A DNA stretch of 36,295 nt from an uncultured Lachnospiraceae bacterium (GTDB lineage: Bacteria > Bacillota > Clostridia > Lachnospirales > Lachnospiraceae): assembly GCA_947167155.1 (NCBI GenBank), contig CAMVHB010000021.1, positions 1 through 36,295 on the forward strand, given 5' to 3'. The position numbers and the translations under genes are program-made. The notes beneath the pieces are model-generated. The model ran no database searches. It saw only the letters and a list, made by a program, of their open reading frames with translations, and was not told the DNA's origin. Position 1 is the stretch's first letter. Every line of letters starts with the position of its first letter. Below, in pieces: positions 22,659 through 32,419 of this stretch.

Positions 22659-23936
22659 ATGAACTTTGATGATATAGCCGATCTTGGGGAGACCATAGCA
22701 AATTCTGTGGGTCGTGCTGTAAGCAGCGGCAACTTCTCAAATCTTGGAAAAGAGATAAGCAGGAAGGTTAGTGATGTGACCGATCGCGCCCGAAGAAATA
22801 CGGGCGCTTCTTCTAATGCCAATCCGTACAGTTCCACTTATCGCCGTTCATCAACTCCGCCCCCGAACAATTTCAACAATTCAAACTGGCAGAGGCAGCA
22901 AAGTCAGCCGAACTGGCAGGGGCAGCCATATACGAACAACTGGGAGAGACAACCAAATCAGCAGAACTTCAATCCGCCATCCGTGGTACGGCCTTCAAGA
23001 GCAGCCCCCATTGCGGCTGCAGTGGTGGGAGGTCTTGGAGGAATAGCAAATCTTTCCATGCTGGTCTCGGGGATAGCCCCGCTCATAATGAATCCAACGC
23101 CTTTTAACATTTTTTCGACCATCTTTTTCGGGGCTGCAACTTTCCTCTTCGGCTGGATCTTTGCAGGCGGCATCAAAAGGACGGGTCTGATCTCAAGGAT
23201 CCAAAGCTATATTGATGTCATCGGAAGCTCCGAATATATTGCGCTTGATGAGCTTTCCGCAAGGACGGGCACTCCGAAGAATACAGTAAAAAAGGATGTA
23301 AAACAGCTGATCAAGAGAGGTGTTTATCCTTACGCGAGGCTTGATCGTTTTGAGACCACTCTGATGCTTACGGACGAAGCATACAAAAGCTATGAGGCGG
23401 CCGATTCCTCCTTCAGGCAGAGACAGGAGGACGAAAAGAAAAACAAGGATGCGAAGGATCAGGAATTCTATTCCGACGATCCGGAAGTAATGAAGATCCT
23501 TACCGAAGGCCGTGATTACATCATGACGATAAGGGAGATCAATGATGAGATTCCCGATGTCGAGGATATGTCCGACAAGCTCTATGATCTTGAGAGCATA
23601 ATGAAAAGGATCTTTGCCCAGATCAAGGAGAGACCTGAAAACGCCGGTGGTATCAGGAAGCTCATGAATTATTATCTTCCTACCACGGTGAAGCTGCTCC
23701 GGGCCTACGCGGGTTTCTACAAACAGCCCGATGGCGGCGAGAATATAGAAAAGTCAAAGCACGAGATCGAAGAGACTATGGATACGATAAATGCGGCTTT
23801 TCTCAAGTTCCTTGATGACATGTTTGAATACCAGTATTATGACGTTTCATCGGACATAAATGTAATGAAGCAGATGATGTCGCGCGACGGCATCGCGCCG
23901 GATATGGCAATGAAAGGGGAAAAAGATGGACAGTAA
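22659..23936 (+). CDS. xpaC: XpaC-like membrane protein
   Basis: A 425-aa protein of the XpaC family (named for 5-bromo-4-chloroindolyl phosphate hydrolysis; true role unclear), the usual upstream partner of TelA. The N-terminal helix MNFDDIADLGETIANSVGRAVSSG is the conserved opening, which supports this start. A low-complexity Asn/Gln/Trp/Pro stretch (about 55-110) follows, then two membrane helices (about 117-143 and 149-171). A winged-helix-like segment (about 185-240: YIALDELSARTGTPKNTVKKDVKQLIKRG) and a helical cytoplasmic domain complete the protein. The stop overlaps telA by 11 nt. With TelA it is linked to envelope-stress and toxic-anion resistance phenotypes. Translation may start from a nearly leaderless mRNA. 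Confidence 0.78.
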   Translation: MNFDDIADLGETIANSVGRAVSSGNFSNLGKEISRKVSDVTDRARRNTGASSNANPYSSTYRRSSTPPPNNFNNSNWQRQQSQPNWQGQPYTNNWERQPNQQNFNPPSVVRPSRAAPIAAAVVGGLGGIANLSMLVSGIAPLIMNPTPFNIFSTIFFGAATFLFGWIFAGGIKRTGLISRIQSYIDVIGSSEYIALDELSARTGTPKNTVKKDVKQLIKRGVYPYARLDRFETTLMLTDEAYKSYEAADSSFRQRQEDEKKNKDAKDQEFYSDDPEVMKILTEGRDYIMTIREINDEIPDVEDMSDKLYDLESIMKRIFAQIKERPENAGGIRKLMNYYLPTTVKLLRAYAGFYKQPDGGENIEKSKHEIEETMDTINAAFLKFLDDMFEYQYYDVSSDINVMKQMMSRDGIAPDMAMKGEKDGQ

Positions 23937-25098
23937 TGCAAACACTACCGTAAAGACAGAGGTAAAGGAAGAGATATCAGAGCTCGACAGGATATTCATG
24001 GAGGCAGGGAAGGAGACAACAACACTTCCTTCAGCGGATGTGAACAATGCAAGCACTATTGAGATCCCGGTGACCGATCTTTCTCCCGAGGAGCAGAAGC
24101 AGGTCGATGATATCGCATCAAAGCTTGATGTAAAAGACGCTGCAGCAGTAATGGCTTTTGGTGCCGGCACCCAGCAGAAGATGGCTGAGTTTTCGGAAAG
24201 AACTCTTGAGAGCGTCAAGACCAAGGATATGGGTGAGGTCGGAGATATGATCACGAACCTCATAGGCGAGCTCAAGAATTTTGATGTTGACGAGAATGAA
24301 AAAGGGCTGTTCGCCTTCTTCAAGAAGGGAGCAAACAAGCTCCAGAACATGAAGACGAAGTATTCGAAGGTCGAGACAAATGTGAAGACCATTCAGAACG
24401 AACTTGAGAAGAGGCAGGTGGTCCTCTTAAAGGACGTTGATCTTCTGAACAAGCTTTATGACCTGAACCTCAAATATTTCAAGGAACTGTCACTTTACAT
24501 CCTCGGCGGAAAGAAGAAGCTCGAGGAGATCAGGAACGGCGAACTCGTTGAGGCTCAGAAGAAGGCGGCTGAATCAGGTCTTCCCGAGGATGCACAAAAG
24601 GCAAAGGATATCGCCGCACAGTGCGACAGACTTGAGAAGAAGCTCTATGATCTCGAACTTTCAAAGACCATAGCACTTCAGACAGGACCGCAGATCAGGA
24701 TGGTACAGTCGTCCGATACGGCAATGGCTGAAAAGATCCAGTCCACTATCGTAAACACGATCCCGCTCTGGAAGAACCAGATGGTGATCGCGATCGGAAT
24801 AGAGCATTCGAGCCAGGCGGCAAAGGCCGAGCGTGAGGTTAATGACATGACAAACGCTCTCCTTCGAAAGAACGCCGACGCTCTGAAGGTAGCGACGATC
24901 GAGAGCGCAAAGGAGTCAGAGAGAGGTATAGTCGATATCGAGACTTTGAAGCATACGAACGAACAGCTTATCTCAACTCTTGACGAGGTCCTTCGTATCC
25001 AGGAGGAAGGAAAGCAGAAGCGCGCCGCCGCAGAGGTAGAGCTTGTGAATATCGAAAACGAGCTGAAGCAGAAGCTTCTTGAAGCTTCGAAAAAATAA
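23926..25098 (+). CDS. telA: TelA-like toxic anion resistance protein
   Basis: A 390-aa cytoplasmic, almost fully helical protein of the TelA family (tellurite/toxic anion resistance). Family blocks include NVKTIQNELEKRQVVLLKDVDLLNKLYDLNLKYFKELSLYILGGKKKL, QIRMVQSSDTAMAEKIQSTIVNTIPLWKNQM and the TNEQLISTLDEVLRIQEEGKQKR end segment. Length is typical. Its start overlaps xpaC and its stop shares one base with the tilS ATG. XpaC and TelA are normally neighbours and may work as a membrane-tethered complex in envelope stress; the exact activity is not known. The family call is firm, the phenotype is by analogy. Confidence 0.9.
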   Translation: MDSNANTTVKTEVKEEISELDRIFMEAGKETTTLPSADVNNASTIEIPVTDLSPEEQKQVDDIASKLDVKDAAAVMAFGAGTQQKMAEFSERTLESVKTKDMGEVGDMITNLIGELKNFDVDENEKGLFAFFKKGANKLQNMKTKYSKVETNVKTIQNELEKRQVVLLKDVDLLNKLYDLNLKYFKELSLYILGGKKKLEEIRNGELVEAQKKAAESGLPEDAQKAKDIAAQCDRLEKKLYDLELSKTIALQTGPQIRMVQSSDTAMAEKIQSTIVNTIPLWKNQMVIAIGIEHSSQAAKAEREVNDMTNALLRKNADALKVATIESAKESERGIVDIETLKHTNEQLISTLDEVLRIQEEGKQKRAAAEVELVNIENELKQKLLEASKK

Positions 25099-26492
25099 TG
25101 ATAAAGAAAGAGGTCCGCTCATTCATTCTCGAAAATGCACTTGTCCCCAAGGGGAGCCTTGTGGTGTCGGCCTTTTCGGGCGGAGCGGACTCGTTGCTTA
25201 TGACCCTTCTTTTAAAGGAGCTTCAGAAGGAGCTCTCCTTTGAACTGATGCTCATTCATGTGAACCATCATATCAGAGGAGAAGAAGCTGATTCCGACGC
25301 GCAATTCGCAAAAGACTTTGCAAAGAAAGAAGGTCTTCCGCTGAAGGTTCTCGATGTTGACCCGGTAGCTTATGCCAAAGATCATAGAGGTGTCAGTGTC
25401 GAGGAAGCCGCAAGGATACTTCGTTTTGACGCCATAGCGCATGAGATCCTTTCCATGAAGGATGAAAGGACGATCCCGGTTGCTGTCGCCCATCATATAG
25501 AGGATCTTGCCGAAACCATGCTTTTCCGGCTCATAAGAGGTACCGGTCCCGCAGGGTTTGGCGGAATGAGGGCAGCATCAGAGCTTCATACAAAATATGG
25601 TGAGATACGTCTTATAAGACCGCTCCTTAAGGAAAAGCGAAAAGATATCGAAGAAGCTCTGAAGGGCTATCCTTATACTGCCAGATTTGACAGGACAAAC
25701 CAGGATGTGCGTTACAGCAGGAACAGACTAAGAAAGAATGTCCTTCCGGAGCTTTCTCTCATAAACGAAAGGGCAGTCGAACACATAGCGCTTGCTTCTG
25801 AAAAGATCTTTGAGGCTGCATCCTTCGTAGATTCTGAGGCAGGGAAGATCCTCAGAAAGAGGGACGGAAGGCTTCTTCGCGCTGATATCAATGATTCCCA
25901 TCCCGCTCTTTCAAAGGCGCTTATCATGGCCTTCCTGAAAGAGAAGCTTCAAAGCCTCCGTGATGTTGGAGAGGCGCAGATACTTGCGATCATGGACAGC
26001 GCAGGAAAGGGGCTTTCACCGGGGAAAAGAACAGATCTCCCGGGAGATTTTTTTTCGATCACAACTTATGATGAAGTACTCATAAAAGAAGGCGGCGGTT
26101 CTTTACAAAACGCTCCGAAGGGCGAAATTGAGGTGAGCTTCATAAAGGGCGAGGAAGCGCTTGCCTTTGTCCGTGATCAAAGTCTCATCCCGCGCTCCCG
26201 ATATACAAAATTCTTTGATTATGATAGGATAGAAAACGGTGTCTTTGAGATAAGGACCTTTAAAGAGGGGGATTTCATGGTGATAGACTCCCTGGGGAAC
26301 AGAGCTCTTCTTCGGAGGGTCTTCATCGATCGGAAGGTGCCGAAGGAAGAAAGAGGACGGATACCGCTTCTTGTGAGCAAAAACAAGGTGCTCTGGGCAG
26401 CAGGGATCAGGGATTCATATGATGTGCGGATCACGGAAAACACAAAAGTGATCCTGAAGGCGCAGTACAGAAGATTCAGAGGAGATCAATAA
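25098..26492 (+). CDS. tilS: tRNA(Ile)-lysidine synthetase
   Basis: A 464-aa TilS, which uses ATP to join lysine to C34 of the CAU-anticodon isoleucine tRNA, changing its reading from AUG to AUA. The PP-loop signature S27-G-G-A-D-S32 (SAFSGGADSLL) is followed by VNHHIRGEEAD, VAVAHHIEDLAETMLFRLIRGTG and the YSRNRLRKNVLPEL block. Full-length C-terminal TilS domains end in VLWAAGIRDSYDVRITENTK. It overlaps telA and hpt by one base each. TilS-Hpt-FtsH is a conserved Firmicute trio. Essential function, so likely constitutively expressed. Confidence 0.95.
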   Translation: MIKKEVRSFILENALVPKGSLVVSAFSGGADSLLMTLLLKELQKELSFELMLIHVNHHIRGEEADSDAQFAKDFAKKEGLPLKVLDVDPVAYAKDHRGVSVEEAARILRFDAIAHEILSMKDERTIPVAVAHHIEDLAETMLFRLIRGTGPAGFGGMRAASELHTKYGEIRLIRPLLKEKRKDIEEALKGYPYTARFDRTNQDVRYSRNRLRKNVLPELSLINERAVEHIALASEKIFEAASFVDSEAGKILRKRDGRLLRADINDSHPALSKALIMAFLKEKLQSLRDVGEAQILAIMDSAGKGLSPGKRTDLPGDFFSITTYDEVLIKEGGGSLQNAPKGEIEVSFIKGEEALAFVRDQSLIPRSRYTKFFDYDRIENGVFEIRTFKEGDFMVIDSLGNRALLRRVFIDRKVPKEERGRIPLLVSKNKVLWAAGIRDSYDVRITENTKVILKAQYRRFRGDQ

Positions 26493-27022
26493 TGGCAGAA
26501 CCCGCAGAAACAATAAGGATGATGCTTCCCGAGGAGGAACTGGACAGAAGGATAAGGGAGCTTGGAAAAGAAATAAGCGAGGACTATGCAGGGGATAGTG
26601 TATATCTTGTAGGAGTCTTGAGAGGAGCCGCGTTCTTTACATGCGAGCTTGCAAAGAGGATCACGGTTCCCGTTACCCTCGACTTTATGAGCACATCCTC
26701 CTATGGCTCCGGGACCGTTTCCTCCGGCGAGGTCATTGTAAAGCAGGACATAGAGATTCCCGTTGAGGGAAGGAATGTCATAATCTGCGAGGACATTATA
26801 GATTCCGGAAACACTCTTCACTTTTTGCTTAAGCTTTTCCGCGACAGAAAAGCAAAATCCGTGAAGATTTGCGCGATGCTTGATAAGCCCGACAGAAGAG
26901 AAGTGGATGTGAAGGTTGATTACACAGGCTTCACAGTTCCGGATGAATTCATAGTGGGCTTCGGTCTTGATTATGACCAGAAATACAGAAACCTTCCCTA
27001 TATCGGGGTAATTGAGTTTTGA
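26492..27022 (+). CDS. hpt: Hypoxanthine phosphoribosyltransferase
   Basis: A 176-aa type I phosphoribosyltransferase that salvages hypoxanthine (and guanine) with PRPP. The PRPP motif NVIICEDIIDSGNTL lies at about residues 95-109 with acidic E100-D101. The upstream VGVLRGAAFFTCELAKRI loop and the terminal FIVGFGLDYDQKYRNLPYIGV purine-binding hood are present. The start shares one base with the tilS stop. FtsH starts 11 nt after its stop. Hpt and TilS of Bacillus are known to activate ftsH transcription together, so the arrangement may be regulatory; whether it holds here is inference. Confidence 0.95.
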   Translation: MAEPAETIRMMLPEEELDRRIRELGKEISEDYAGDSVYLVGVLRGAAFFTCELAKRITVPVTLDFMSTSSYGSGTVSSGEVIVKQDIEIPVEGRNVIICEDIIDSGNTLHFLLKLFRDRKAKSVKICAMLDKPDRREVDVKVDYTGFTVPDEFIVGFGLDYDQKYRNLPYIGVIEF

Positions 27023-27033
27023 AAGGCGCATAG

Positions 27034-28884
27034 ATGCAGGTCAGAAGAAGACCGGGATTTGGTCTTTATTTAATTATAATAGTATTGGTAGTCGTGCTCT
27101 GGTTCGCTTTTTCCGGAACCAGAAGATCCACAATATCGGAAAAAGGCTTTGAGAAGGCTCTCTCAGAAGGCAGAGTGGCCTCCGTTATCATAGATCAGCA
27201 CAGCCAGGTTCCCACAGGCTCGGCTTCTATCACCCTCATTTCAGACAAAAGCAAAACGGACACGATCCACTGTGTTCTCTATATTTCCAATGTCAATGAG
27301 TTCCAGACCTTCCTGAAGGATAAGGGTTATTTCGACTATGTGTTAAACGATGTTGACTCGGGGGGCTGGTTCATGCAGTTTCTGCCGATGCTCATTATCA
27401 TCTTCATAGTCTTCGTCCTCTTCATGATGATACTGGGTGCCCAGTCGTCCGGCGGTTCAGGCGCAGGCGCTGCCGGAAACAGGATGATGAACTTCGGCAA
27501 GAGCCGCGCGAAGATGACGGGAAAGGATGACAATCATATCCGCTTCACCGATGTTGCGGGGCTCTATGAGGAAAAGGAGGAGGTCGGCGAGATCGTTGAC
27601 TTTTTGAAGGATCCCGCGAAATATACCGAGGTAGGCGCGAGGATTCCAAAGGGCCTTCTCATGGAGGGACCTCCGGGTACCGGCAAGACTCTCCTTGCGC
27701 GCGCTATTGCAGGTGAGGCAGGCGTTCCCTTCTTCTTTATTTCGGGCTCGGATTTCATGGAGATGTTCGTCGGTGTCGGCGCATCAAGAGTCAGAGACCT
27801 TTTCGGTGAAGCAAAGAAGAACAGCCCCTGCATTATCTTCATAGACGAGATAGATGCGATCGCAAGGCGCCGCGGGAGCGGCATGGGCGGTGGCCACGAC
27901 GAGAGAGAGCAGACCTTAAACCAGATACTTGTCGAGATGGATGGCTTTGCGGTCAATGAAGGGATAATAGTCCTTGCCGCCACGAACCGTGTGGATATCC
28001 TGGATCCCGCCATCATGCGTCCCGGAAGATTTGACAGGAAGATCTACGTGGGACGTCCGGATATGAAGGGACGGCTTGAGATATTGAACGTTCATACAAA
28101 GAACAAGCCCCTTTCTGATGATGTTGACCTTGAGCAGATCGCGCAGACCTCTGTAGGCTTTACCGGAGCCGATCTTGAGAATCTGATGAATGAGGCTGCG
28201 ATCAAGACTGCCCGGGAGGGCAGGAGATACATCACCCAGGCAGACATCAAGTCCTCCTTCGTAAAGGTTGGACTTGGTACAGAAAAGAAGAGCCGGGTGG
28301 TTTCCGAAAAGGACAAGAAGATCACAGCTTATCATGAGGCAGGACATGCGATCCTTTATCACGTGCTTCCCCATGTAGGTCCTGTATATACGGTTTCCGT
28401 GATACCCACAGGCCGCGGCGCCGCCGGCTATACCATGGCGCTTCCCGAAAAGGACAGATTGTTCTCGACAAAGAATGAAATGCTCGAGGAGATCACGGTC
28501 TCCCTCGGAGGAAGAGTGGCGGAGCAGCTTATCTTCGGAGATGTCACGAACGGCGCGTCAAATGATCTCAAGGTCGCGACAGGCAATGCCCGTGATATGG
28601 TCACGAAGTACGGAATGTCCGAAAAGATGGGTCCCGTATGCTATCACGAGGGTGAGGACGAGGTCTTTCTAGGCAGGGACTATGGCCATGTGAAGGGCTA
28701 CGGTGACGAGATAGAATCCGACATCGATCGCGAGATCAGGCGGATCATGGATGAGTGCTATTCCCGCGCTGAAAAGCTCATCAAAGAAAATATGGATGTG
28801 CTTCACAGGGTTGCCGCTCTTCTCATTGAAAAGGAGAAGATCGACCGTGAGGAATTCGAAAGCTGTTTTGAGGAGCAGAAATAA
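27034..28884 (+). CDS. ftsH: ATP-dependent zinc metalloprotease FtsH
   Basis: A 616-aa membrane AAA+ protease. TM1 is at about 10-26, a short extracytoplasmic domain follows, and TM2 (about 112-135) leads to the AAA domain. Walker A is GPPGTGKT (about 212-219), Walker [11 protein letters not shown], and the second region of homology contains [19 protein letters not shown]. The zinc-binding HEAGH is at residues 434-438, with a further zinc ligand in the [10 protein letters not shown] block. It forms hexamers that degrade membrane and regulatory proteins. A GAAAGG site precedes the ATG. Its stop shares one base with the GH13 gene. All catalytic residues are present. Confidence 0.97.
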   Translation: MQVRRRPGFGLYLIIIVLVVVLWFAFSGTRRSTISEKGFEKALSEGRVASVIIDQHSQVPTGSASITLISDKSKTDTIHCVLYISNVNEFQTFLKDKGYFDYVLNDVDSGGWFMQFLPMLIIIFIVFVLFMMILGAQSSGGSGAGAAGNRMMNFGKSRAKMTGKDDNHIRFTDVAGLYEEKEEVGEIVDFLKDPAKYTEVGARIPKGLLMEGPPGTGKTLLARAIAGEAGVPFFFISGSDFMEMFVGVGASRVRDLFGEAKKNSPCIIFIDEIDAIARRRGSGMGGGHDEREQTLNQILVEMDGFAVNEGIIVLAATNRVDILDPAIMRPGRFDRKIYVGRPDMKGRLEILNVHTKNKPLSDDVDLEQIAQTSVGFTGADLENLMNEAAIKTAREGRRYITQADIKSSFVKVGLGTEKKSRVVSEKDKKITAYHEAGHAILYHVLPHVGPVYTVSVIPTGRGAAGYTMALPEKDRLFSTKNEMLEEITVSLGGRVAEQLIFGDVTNGASNDLKVATGNARDMVTKYGMSEKMGPVCYHEGEDEVFLGRDYGHVKGYGDEIESDIDREIRRIMDECYSRAEKLIKENMDVLHRVAALLIEKEKIDREEFESCFEEQK

Positions 28885-30935
28885 TGTCTATCAATACTGA
28901 AGCGCTTTTTTCTGACGGAACGAAGGAGTTCCTCTCCCCGATGGAACCGAGGCCGGGAGAGGGTGTTACCATAAGGTTTCGCGTAGCCCATGGCGACAAG
29001 GTTGATGTATTCTTAAAGACACATCTTATCGAATCACCCATGTTCAAGGATGCGGAGACCGCTCTCTTTGATTATTACAGGATCAGCATCAGGCTTTCGG
29101 ATGAGCCGCTTTCCTACATCTTCAAAGTCAGGGCCAATGACGGTTCACGTGAGGTCTGCTTCTTCGACCGTTACGGAGTGTCTAATGAGGAGAGGCGGCA
29201 GTATGCCTTCAAGATCGTTCCGGGCTTTGAGACACCCGAATGGGCGAAGGGGGCGGTGATGTATCAGATCCTTGTTGACCGCTTCTGCAACGGCGACAAG
29301 TCAAACGATCCCCTGACAAATGAATATCATTATATCAATACCTATTCCCATCATGTTGAAGACTGGGACCGCCCGCCCGCGGACTTTGATGTATGCGATT
29401 TTTACGGCGGAGATCTTCAGGGCGTTGAGCAGAAGCTTTATTACCTGAAGAGCCTTGGGGTCGAGGTTATATATTTCAATCCCCTTTTTGTCTCCCCCTC
29501 AAATCACAAATACGACATTCAGGATTATGATTACATAGACCCGCATTACGCGAAGATAATGAATGACGGAGGAGAGCTCCTCGAAGACGGAGATTCCGAC
29601 AATTCCCATGCGACGAAATATATCAAGCGTGTGACCGACAGATACAATCTCGAGAACTCAAACGCTGCCTTTGCTTATTTCGTGACGGAAGCACATGCAA
29701 AGGGCATTAAGGTCATCCTTGACGGTGTCTTCAATCACTGCGGTTCATTCAACAAGTGGCTCGACAGGGAGAGGATATATGAGGGACAGAGCGGCTATGA
29801 GCCCGGAGCTTATATCTCAAAGGATTCGCCCTATCATGATTATTTTCAGTTCTTTCCCTCGGGAAAGTGGCCCTACAACAATGCCTATGACGGCTGGTGG
29901 GGACATGATACTCTGCCGAAGCTGAATTATGAGGGCAGCAGGGAGCTCTGTGATTATATTCTCAATATCGGGAAGAAATGGGTGAGCCCGCCGTATAACT
30001 GCGATGGGTGGAGACTTGATGTGGCAGCGGATCTCGGGCACAGCCCGGAATTCAACCACAGGTTCTGGAAGGAATTCAGAGACGCGGTAAAGAGCGCAAA
30101 TCCCGACGCAGTCATACTTGCGGAGCAGTATGATGATGCTACGGCCTGGCTTCAGGGTGATCAGTGGGATACGATAATGAATTACTCCGCATTCATGGAG
30201 CCGGTGTCATGGTTCCTGACCGGAATGGAGAAGCATTCAGACAAATTCGTTCCGGAGGCACTCGGTGACGGTAAGCGCTTTGAACTCACCATGAGGCACT
30301 GCATGACTCAGTTTCTGACTCCAAGCCTCTACTGTGCGATGAACGAGCTTTCAAATCATGATCATTCGAGGTTCCTTACAAGGACGAATCACAAGGTCGG
30401 TCGGGTGAGCGTACTGGGCAGCCAGGCTGCTGAAGAAGACGTGAACAAGGCCGTTCTGAAGGTTGCCACCGTCATGCAGATGACCTGGCCCGGAGCGCCT
30501 ACGATATATTACGGAGATGAGGCAGGAGTGTGCGGTTTCACGGATCCCGACAACAGAAGGACCTACCCCTGGGGACATTGTGATTATGAGCTCATAGATT
30601 TCTATCGCGACATTATCTTTGTGCACAGGTCTCATACCGCGCTGAAGAAGGGCGCTTTCATCTTCCTTGATACGGACTGGAATTTCGTAAGCTACGGGCG
30701 CTTCACATCTGATGAGAAGATAATCGTGGCAGTGAATTCCAGCGCAGCCGTCTTCGAAAAGGATGTAAACGTCTGGAAGGCCGAGGTTCCGAACGGTGCC
30801 CAGATGGAGAGGCTTTTCATGACAGGTGAGAGGTTCTATACCATGATGCCCGAATACCACAAGGTTGAAAACGGGAAGGTGCATCTTGAGATGAAGCCTT
30901 ATTCCGCCATAGTCTTAAGGTACGAGAGAAGATGA
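28884..30935 (+). CDS. GH13 alpha-amylase / neopullulanase-like enzyme
   Basis: A 683-aa glycoside hydrolase of family 13. Residues about 1-120 form a CBM34-like N-terminal beta domain, as in neopullulanases and cyclomaltodextrinases. The catalytic barrel follows from about residue 125 (AVMYQILVDRFCNGD). Catalytic residues are the nucleophile D379 (GWRLDVAADLG), acid/base E414 (ILAEQYDD) and transition-state D493 (SNHDHSRF). There is no signal peptide, so it should act on cytoplasmic alpha-glucans or maltodextrins. The ATG overlaps the ftsH stop by one base, a surprising companion for a protease gene. The next gene overlaps it by 4 nt. Exact specificity (pullulan, cyclodextrin or maltodextrin) cannot be told. 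Confidence 0.9.
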   Translation: MSINTEALFSDGTKEFLSPMEPRPGEGVTIRFRVAHGDKVDVFLKTHLIESPMFKDAETALFDYYRISIRLSDEPLSYIFKVRANDGSREVCFFDRYGVSNEERRQYAFKIVPGFETPEWAKGAVMYQILVDRFCNGDKSNDPLTNEYHYINTYSHHVEDWDRPPADFDVCDFYGGDLQGVEQKLYYLKSLGVEVIYFNPLFVSPSNHKYDIQDYDYIDPHYAKIMNDGGELLEDGDSDNSHATKYIKRVTDRYNLENSNAAFAYFVTEAHAKGIKVILDGVFNHCGSFNKWLDRERIYEGQSGYEPGAYISKDSPYHDYFQFFPSGKWPYNNAYDGWWGHDTLPKLNYEGSRELCDYILNIGKKWVSPPYNCDGWRLDVAADLGHSPEFNHRFWKEFRDAVKSANPDAVILAEQYDDATAWLQGDQWDTIMNYSAFMEPVSWFLTGMEKHSDKFVPEALGDGKRFELTMRHCMTQFLTPSLYCAMNELSNHDHSRFLTRTNHKVGRVSVLGSQAAEEDVNKAVLKVATVMQMTWPGAPTIYYGDEAGVCGFTDPDNRRTYPWGHCDYELIDFYRDIIFVHRSHTALKKGAFIFLDTDWNFVSYGRFTSDEKIIVAVNSSAAVFEKDVNVWKAEVPNGAQMERLFMTGERFYTMMPEYHKVENGKVHLEMKPYSAIVLRYERR

Positions 30936-32413
30936 AAAGGGAAGGGGATTTCTGTTTTGAAAATTATACGGAGGAGAAGGACAGCGTCGGGCATTATTTT
31001 TACGATGACGAGTGGTTTAATGAAAGCTCCTTCGTGCTCAACAAAAAGCTTCGCACCATGTCTCTCTGCTTTTCCATGGCCGCATTTCCCAGTGCTTCAA
31101 ATTGCGCTGTAAGGCCTTCAGTAAACGCGGAAAAGCTTCTTTCAAAGCTTTCCTTTTGCAACATTGAAGTAAATGATGATTTTTTGAAGGAGCCCGAGGT
31201 TTTCTCTCTCGGGCTTGTTGCTGCGCAAAAAAAGATCGGTGATTACTCCCTCATAGCCTTGAACTTCCGCGGCGCGTCCTACGGCCTTGAATGGAAGAGC
31301 AATACCTTCCTCGGTGAGAGCGGAATAGCAGAAGGCTTTCAAAAGACGGGGGAGGTTGCGATCGCCTTTCTGAAAGATTACATAAATGAGTACAAAGACA
31401 GGCTTTCAAAGCGGATAAAGCTCTGGGTTTCAGGCTACAGCAGGGCGGCAGCCTTCGCGGAATATGTCGGAGTCAGGGTAACGGAAGACAAAGAGACCTT
31501 TGGGATCTCACCGGAGGATATATTTGTCTATCCATTTGAGAGCCCTATGCTTTTTTCGAATGAGACAAAACGTTTCAAAAATATCCATAACACTGTAAAT
31601 CCCAAGGATCTGGTCCCGATGCTCGCACCATCCCTCTGGGGTTTTTCAAATGCCGGAGTCATAGATACGCTGATCCCGGATGAAGAAAGCCGCGAATACG
31701 AGCTTCTTCTTCCCAAAGTGAAGGAGAATCTCTCAAAACTGGGAGCTCCTGAGATAATAGAGTTTCTTTCGGGGTTCTCACTTTCCTGCATAATAGGAAC
31801 TGATGTAAACCAATTTACTGAACTGAGTTTTGACCCCGGGAGCAAGAGAACTTTTTTTGAAAGGGCACTTTCCTTCGATCAGGCGGCTTTCCTTCGGACT
31901 TACATGAGGTTTATGGCATCAAATCTCTCTGCGTCAGCCGGTGTGAAGGACGGACCCAAGAGCTGCAGGAAGACATATTATTCTTATTATCAAGAGAGCT
32001 TTTCATATCTTTCGGGCGCATATCTCGGGGCGCCGCTTCAAAAGAAGCTGAAGATAAGACAGAATCTTCTTGAGCTTTCAAAGCTCCTTGATATAAGGGC
32101 TGTGAAGATCAAGTTTTATCTCAATCTCAGATTCCTTGGCGAAAGAGGAAGGCAGTATGTCGAAAAAGAGATTCTTGATGCCGTTATTGATCGGCTTTCA
32201 AAGGATCCTGATATTGCGCTGAAAAAAGATGAGGAGGAAAGGGTTTCGAAAAACGCCCGTCCGCTCATCCATTATTTTGTGTACTGTGCTTCGATAGATA
32301 TAAGATATTATCGTTTCTTTTTCACAGGAACGTTCCTCCACAACATCCTTCGTGTCCTTGCCATGCATGCGCCCGAGCTTACGCTCTCCTTCATGCAGGC
32401 GATGGAGGATTAA
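30932..32413 (+). CDS. Lipase-like alpha/beta-hydrolase protein
   Basis: A 493-aa protein without signal peptide or clear membrane helices. The nucleophile-elbow-like motif VSGYSRAAAFAEYVG (Ser170) and ALNFRGASYGLEWKSN resemble class 3 lipase-type or DUF2974 proteins of Lachnospiraceae. A later block, YPFESPMLF ... NIHNTVNPKDLVPMLAP, resembles the acid/His region. The substrate is unknown and the last 200 residues are unassigned. The start overlaps the GH13 stop by 4 nt, so it is the last gene of the long overlapping cluster. Its stop is 6 nt from the stop of the convergent minus-strand gene, with no terminator seen between. Confidence 0.62.
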   Translation: MKREGDFCFENYTEEKDSVGHYFYDDEWFNESSFVLNKKLRTMSLCFSMAAFPSASNCAVRPSVNAEKLLSKLSFCNIEVNDDFLKEPEVFSLGLVAAQKKIGDYSLIALNFRGASYGLEWKSNTFLGESGIAEGFQKTGEVAIAFLKDYINEYKDRLSKRIKLWVSGYSRAAAFAEYVGVRVTEDKETFGISPEDIFVYPFESPMLFSNETKRFKNIHNTVNPKDLVPMLAPSLWGFSNAGVIDTLIPDEESREYELLLPKVKENLSKLGAPEIIEFLSGFSLSCIIGTDVNQFTELSFDPGSKRTFFERALSFDQAAFLRTYMRFMASNLSASAGVKDGPKSCRKTYYSYYQESFSYLSGAYLGAPLQKKLKIRQNLLELSKLLDIRAVKIKFYLNLRFLGERGRQYVEKEILDAVIDRLSKDPDIALKKDEEERVSKNARPLIHYFVYCASIDIRYYRFFFTGTFLHNILRVLAMHAPELTLSFMQAMED

Positions 32414-32419
32414 GGTTTT

